Of a stretch of DNA of 64,000 nucleotides, positions 59,688 to 64,000 are shown piece by piece. Positions within the stretch are counted from its first letter, which is position 1. Each line of letters starts with the position of its first letter. A program made the translations under genes and the position numbers. This stretch comes from Caulobacter radicis (GTDB lineage Bacteria; Pseudomonadota; Alphaproteobacteria; Caulobacterales; Caulobacteraceae). A model generated the notes under the pieces. The model was not told where the DNA came from. It ran no database searches and worked only from the letters and a program-made list of their open reading frames with translations. The DNA is taken from positions 372,001 through 436,000 of the forward strand of contig NZ_QDKO01000009.1 in NCBI RefSeq assembly GCF_003094615.1, read 5' to 3'.

Positions 59688-60704
59688 GTGTCGCCCCGCA
59701 CCTACGACCTCATCACGAACCCCAAATACATAGACTTTATCAGCGAGTCTGTTCGATCTGGGTGTTCTTTGGAGGATGTCAAGTTTCCGGTCCCTTCGGT
59801 TTCTTTGCCGGCATTAAATAAAGCTGAAGATATATCTTATTATCTTGGTATATCTCCGGAGTTGATTTGGACTCTTATCAGGTCGCCAAGGTATAAATAT
59901 AATACCTTTTCAGTAAGAAAAAAATCTGGCGGATCGCGTGTTATAAGCGCTCCCAGAACATACATGAAGGTTGTTCAGTGGTGGATAAACGACGTAATTC
60001 TTTCTAAATTTCCGCAAAGAGATAACGTATTTGGATTTGTTCCTGGCGTTAGTTATGTCGATAATGCCGCGTATCATCATGGTGCAGTTACTATGATGAA
60101 TGTTGATATAAAGAACTTTTTCCCTTCCATTAAGTCGGAAGATGTTCTCGTCTGCTTTATGAAAATTGGATATTCTAAGCAGGTGGCTTTGGGGCTTTCC
60201 GCCTTAACGACTTATGCGGGATTTTTACCGCAGGGGGCTCCCACTAGTCCAAATTTATCAAACATCGTATTTTCGGAATTTGATGAAAAAATATCCAATA
60301 TATGTAAACTATACAATTTAAAATATTCTAGATATGCTGATGACATGACTTTTTCTAGCATTGGTAGGGTGCCGAAAGACTTTCACCGTATTATTTCCAG
60401 AGAATTGTTTCCGAAATTTTTGCTGAACGATGAAAAAACCCAGTATATGGGTGCGGGGGACAAGAAGGAAGTAACGGGACTCGTTCTTGGTCGAGATGGT
60501 CCCGCTATTAGCCGAGAGAAATTAAATGGTCTGAGGGGGTGGTTGCATCAGATTATTGCTAACCCGGAACAGTATGTAGATGATTTGGACAGATTATCTG
60601 GCACCCTCGCTATGGTTCGGATGGTGGGTGGTCGTGGCACCGGCCCAATTCTGCTGCAAGGAGGACGAGCTATGCAGGCTATCGAGCAATCTCTCCGCAT
60701 TTAA
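59688..60704 (+). CDS. Retron-type reverse transcriptase
   Basis: A 338-residue RT. Domain X has NAAYHH (NAxxH type, N126-H130), RT3 has MMNVDIKNFFPSI (Asp140), RT4 has FLPQGAPTSPNLSN, RT5 has RYADDMTFS (YADD at 216-219) and domain Y has EVTGLVLG (VTG at 262-264). The NAxxH and VTG motifs together separate retron RTs from group II intron and DGR RTs. It uses the msr-msd RNA to make branched msDNA. GTG at 59688 is the start. The gene stops 10 bp before the convergent uvrB stop with no visible terminator. AT-rich codon use marks it as acquired. Confidence 0.92.
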   Translation: MSPRTYDLITNPKYIDFISESVRSGCSLEDVKFPVPSVSLPALNKAEDISYYLGISPELIWTLIRSPRYKYNTFSVRKKSGGSRVISAPRTYMKVVQWWINDVILSKFPQRDNVFGFVPGVSYVDNAAYHHGAVTMMNVDIKNFFPSIKSEDVLVCFMKIGYSKQVALGLSALTTYAGFLPQGAPTSPNLSNIVFSEFDEKISNICKLYNLKYSRYADDMTFSSIGRVPKDFHRIISRELFPKFLLNDEKTQYMGAGDKKEVTGLVLGRDGPAISREKLNGLRGWLHQIIANPEQYVDDLDRLSGTLAMVRMVGGRGTGPILLQGGRAMQAIEQSLRI

Positions 60705-60714
60705 TTAAATCCCC

Positions 60715-62979
<2,265 letters not shown>

Positions 62980-63064
62980 GGGCCAAATCTAGGCATGCGG
63001 GCGCGCGAAGGCCAGAGGGCCTGCTGACAGCCGGTGTCAGCAGGTGGCGGCAGGTGGCGACAGC

Positions 63065-64000
63065 TCAGCCGCCGTAGTCGCCGCCCAGGTCGTAGGCCAG
63101 GGGGCGACCGACCCTGGCCAGGGCGGCCTGGACCTCGGGGCGCTGCTTCAGCTCGGACTGGCGGCGGAGATAGGCCGGAGCCTTGGCGGCGACGGCCTGG
63201 GCGCCGGGCGAGGGGCGGCCGGTGCGGAACCCGGCCAGCGCGCCGTCGCGCAGGGCGGGGTCCTCCAGCCAGCGGACCAGCAGGGCGGCGGCCTCGTCGT
63301 CGCGCTGCAGGCAGGCCAGGCCCTCGACGGCGGCGCCGGGCGCGTCGCGCCAGTCGGGCAGCAGCCTGGCCAACTGGGCCTCGGCCTCCGGCCGCCGGTC
63401 GAGCAGGGCCAGGGCGCACAGCCTGTTGCTGGCGGTCACCATGCGGCCGTAGGGCGAACCATAGTCGGCCGGGATCCTGTCGAGCGCCGCCAGGGCCTCG
63501 GCCGGGCGGTTCAGGGTCAGCAGCATGGCGGCGCGGTTGACGTTCTGGCTGATCTTGTCGGGCCCGCGAGCGCCGTCGGCGAGGGCCGTCTCGGCCGGGG
63601 CGGTCTGGCCCAGGTCGCCGAGCGCGCTGGCGTAGGCGTACAGCACCCAGGCCTTCTGTTCGTCCTGGTCGTCGAAGGCCTTCCTGCGCTTCATGCGCTC
63701 GACATAGTCGGCCCCGACGGCGCGGGCCTCGTCGTAGCGCTGCAGGGTGCGCAGGATCTGGATGCGCTCGACCACCAGCTCCAGGCGACGGGGCTCGCGG
63801 GCGATGCGCTCGTCGACGCCGACCAGGCGGGCGGCCTCGCGGGCGCGCCAGTCGAAGCGGCCGGCGGCCTCCATCTCCGGCCACAGCCGCTCGAAGCGGC
63901 GGTCCTGGTAGACGGTCATCATGACGTAGGGATCGGTGGCGCGCGACAGGGCGGCCGAGGCCAGGGTCATGTCGCCGGCGTCGGCGGCGACCTTGGCCTC
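63065..64000 (-). CDS. Tetratricopeptide-like repeat protein, partial
   Basis: The frame ends at 63065 and continues beyond the window end, so the true N-terminus is missing; an internal Met at 63970 is unlikely to be the start because the frame reads on (EAKVAADAGD before it). About 311 residues are visible, rich in helix pairs (RIQILRTLQRYDEARAVGAD, YAYASALGDLGQTAPAETAL, AAMLLTLNRPAEALAALDRI) in TPR style. It is probably an exported or periplasmic scaffold, but the signal peptide is outside the window. The gene is upstream of uvrB on the same strand, 85 bp away. Confidence 0.7.
   Translation of the reverse strand, partial: EAKVAADAGDMTLASAALSRATDPYVMMTVYQDRRFERLWPEMEAAGRFDWRAREAARLVGVDERIAREPRRLELVVERIQILRTLQRYDEARAVGADYVERMKRRKAFDDQDEQKAWVLYAYASALGDLGQTAPAETALADGARGPDKISQNVNRAAMLLTLNRPAEALAALDRIPADYGSPYGRMVTASNRLCALALLDRRPEAEAQLARLLPDWRDAPGAAVEGLACLQRDDEAAALLVRWLEDPALRDGALAGFRTGRPSPGAQAVAAKAPAYLRRQSELKQRPEVQAALARVGRPLAYDLGGDYGG

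Noticed and set aside
59688-60704. Group II intron or DGR reverse transcriptase
   Set aside because: No maturase or X-domain extension, no intron RNA, no template repeat; NAxxH and VTG motifs and the adjacent hairpin favour a retron.

Overview
The window is GC-rich DNA from an alphaproteobacterium of the Caulobacter group (Caulobacter, or a close relative such as Phenylobacterium). The evidence is the flagellar block fliX / flgI-cheL-flbY next to dksA, an oxidative (Weimberg-type) sugar pathway, abundant TonB-dependent and RND transport, and many short GC-rich palindromic elements at gene ends. Assignment to genus is inference; no rRNA or tRNA gene was found.

Layout. 1-3376: start of putA (minus), divergent Lrp-type regulator putR, an XRE regulator and an MFS transporter. 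3584-8446: sugar-acid dehydratase divergent from an L-arabinose/D-galactose 1-dehydrogenase and a 2-ketoglutarate semialdehyde dehydrogenase; together they take pentose to 2-ketoglutarate, and matching operator-like boxes overlap both divergent promoters. 8451-14896: a 23-residue membrane peptide, a large autotransporter with a response regulator behind it, a small exported protein and an M20 peptidase. 15033-18314: flagellar P-ring operon read leftward from a sigma-54-like promoter, divergent from fliX, then dksA. 18454-23370: RND pump (adaptor and pump) under a divergent TetR repressor with a clear dyad. 23445-30204: small acidic protein, MpaB-like oxygenase with TetR, YeiH-type transporter, SGNH esterase, VanY-like carboxypeptidase and L,D-transpeptidase. 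30374-35348: a compact unit with a palindrome inside its promoter, a 23-codon ORF and a terminator, then a carotenoid oxygenase, DUF1295 protein, thiolase and a tandem HxlR regulator. 35484-44784: complete tripartite RND pump and a TonB-dependent receptor. 45040-57800: degenerate DegT-like protein, acyl-CoA ligase, FadB/FadJ-type enzyme, adenine deaminase, double-TetR regulator, hybrid histidine kinase, serine beta-lactamase-like hydrolase, pirin and a small basic protein. 60715-64000: uvrB and a repeat-rich exported-type protein cut by the window end.

The outstanding feature is an AT-rich island at about 58500-60710, wedged against the 3' end of uvrB. It encodes a nucleoside deoxyribosyltransferase-like protein, an overlapping small winged-helix protein, a structured noncoding segment with a 21-bp perfect stem, and a retron-type reverse transcriptase (NAxxH, YADD and VTG motifs). 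I read it as a retron anti-phage system of the deoxyribosyltransferase (Ec86/Sen2-like, type II) kind. Unusually, the effector and its DNA-binding domain are separate genes, and the candidate msr-msd lies directly before the RT gene.

Two families of intergenic elements recur: about 14 copies of a roughly 120-190-bp palindromic GC-rich repeat in several sub-types, and two copies of a 135-bp element whose arms carry compensating base changes. Several genes end inside these repeats.
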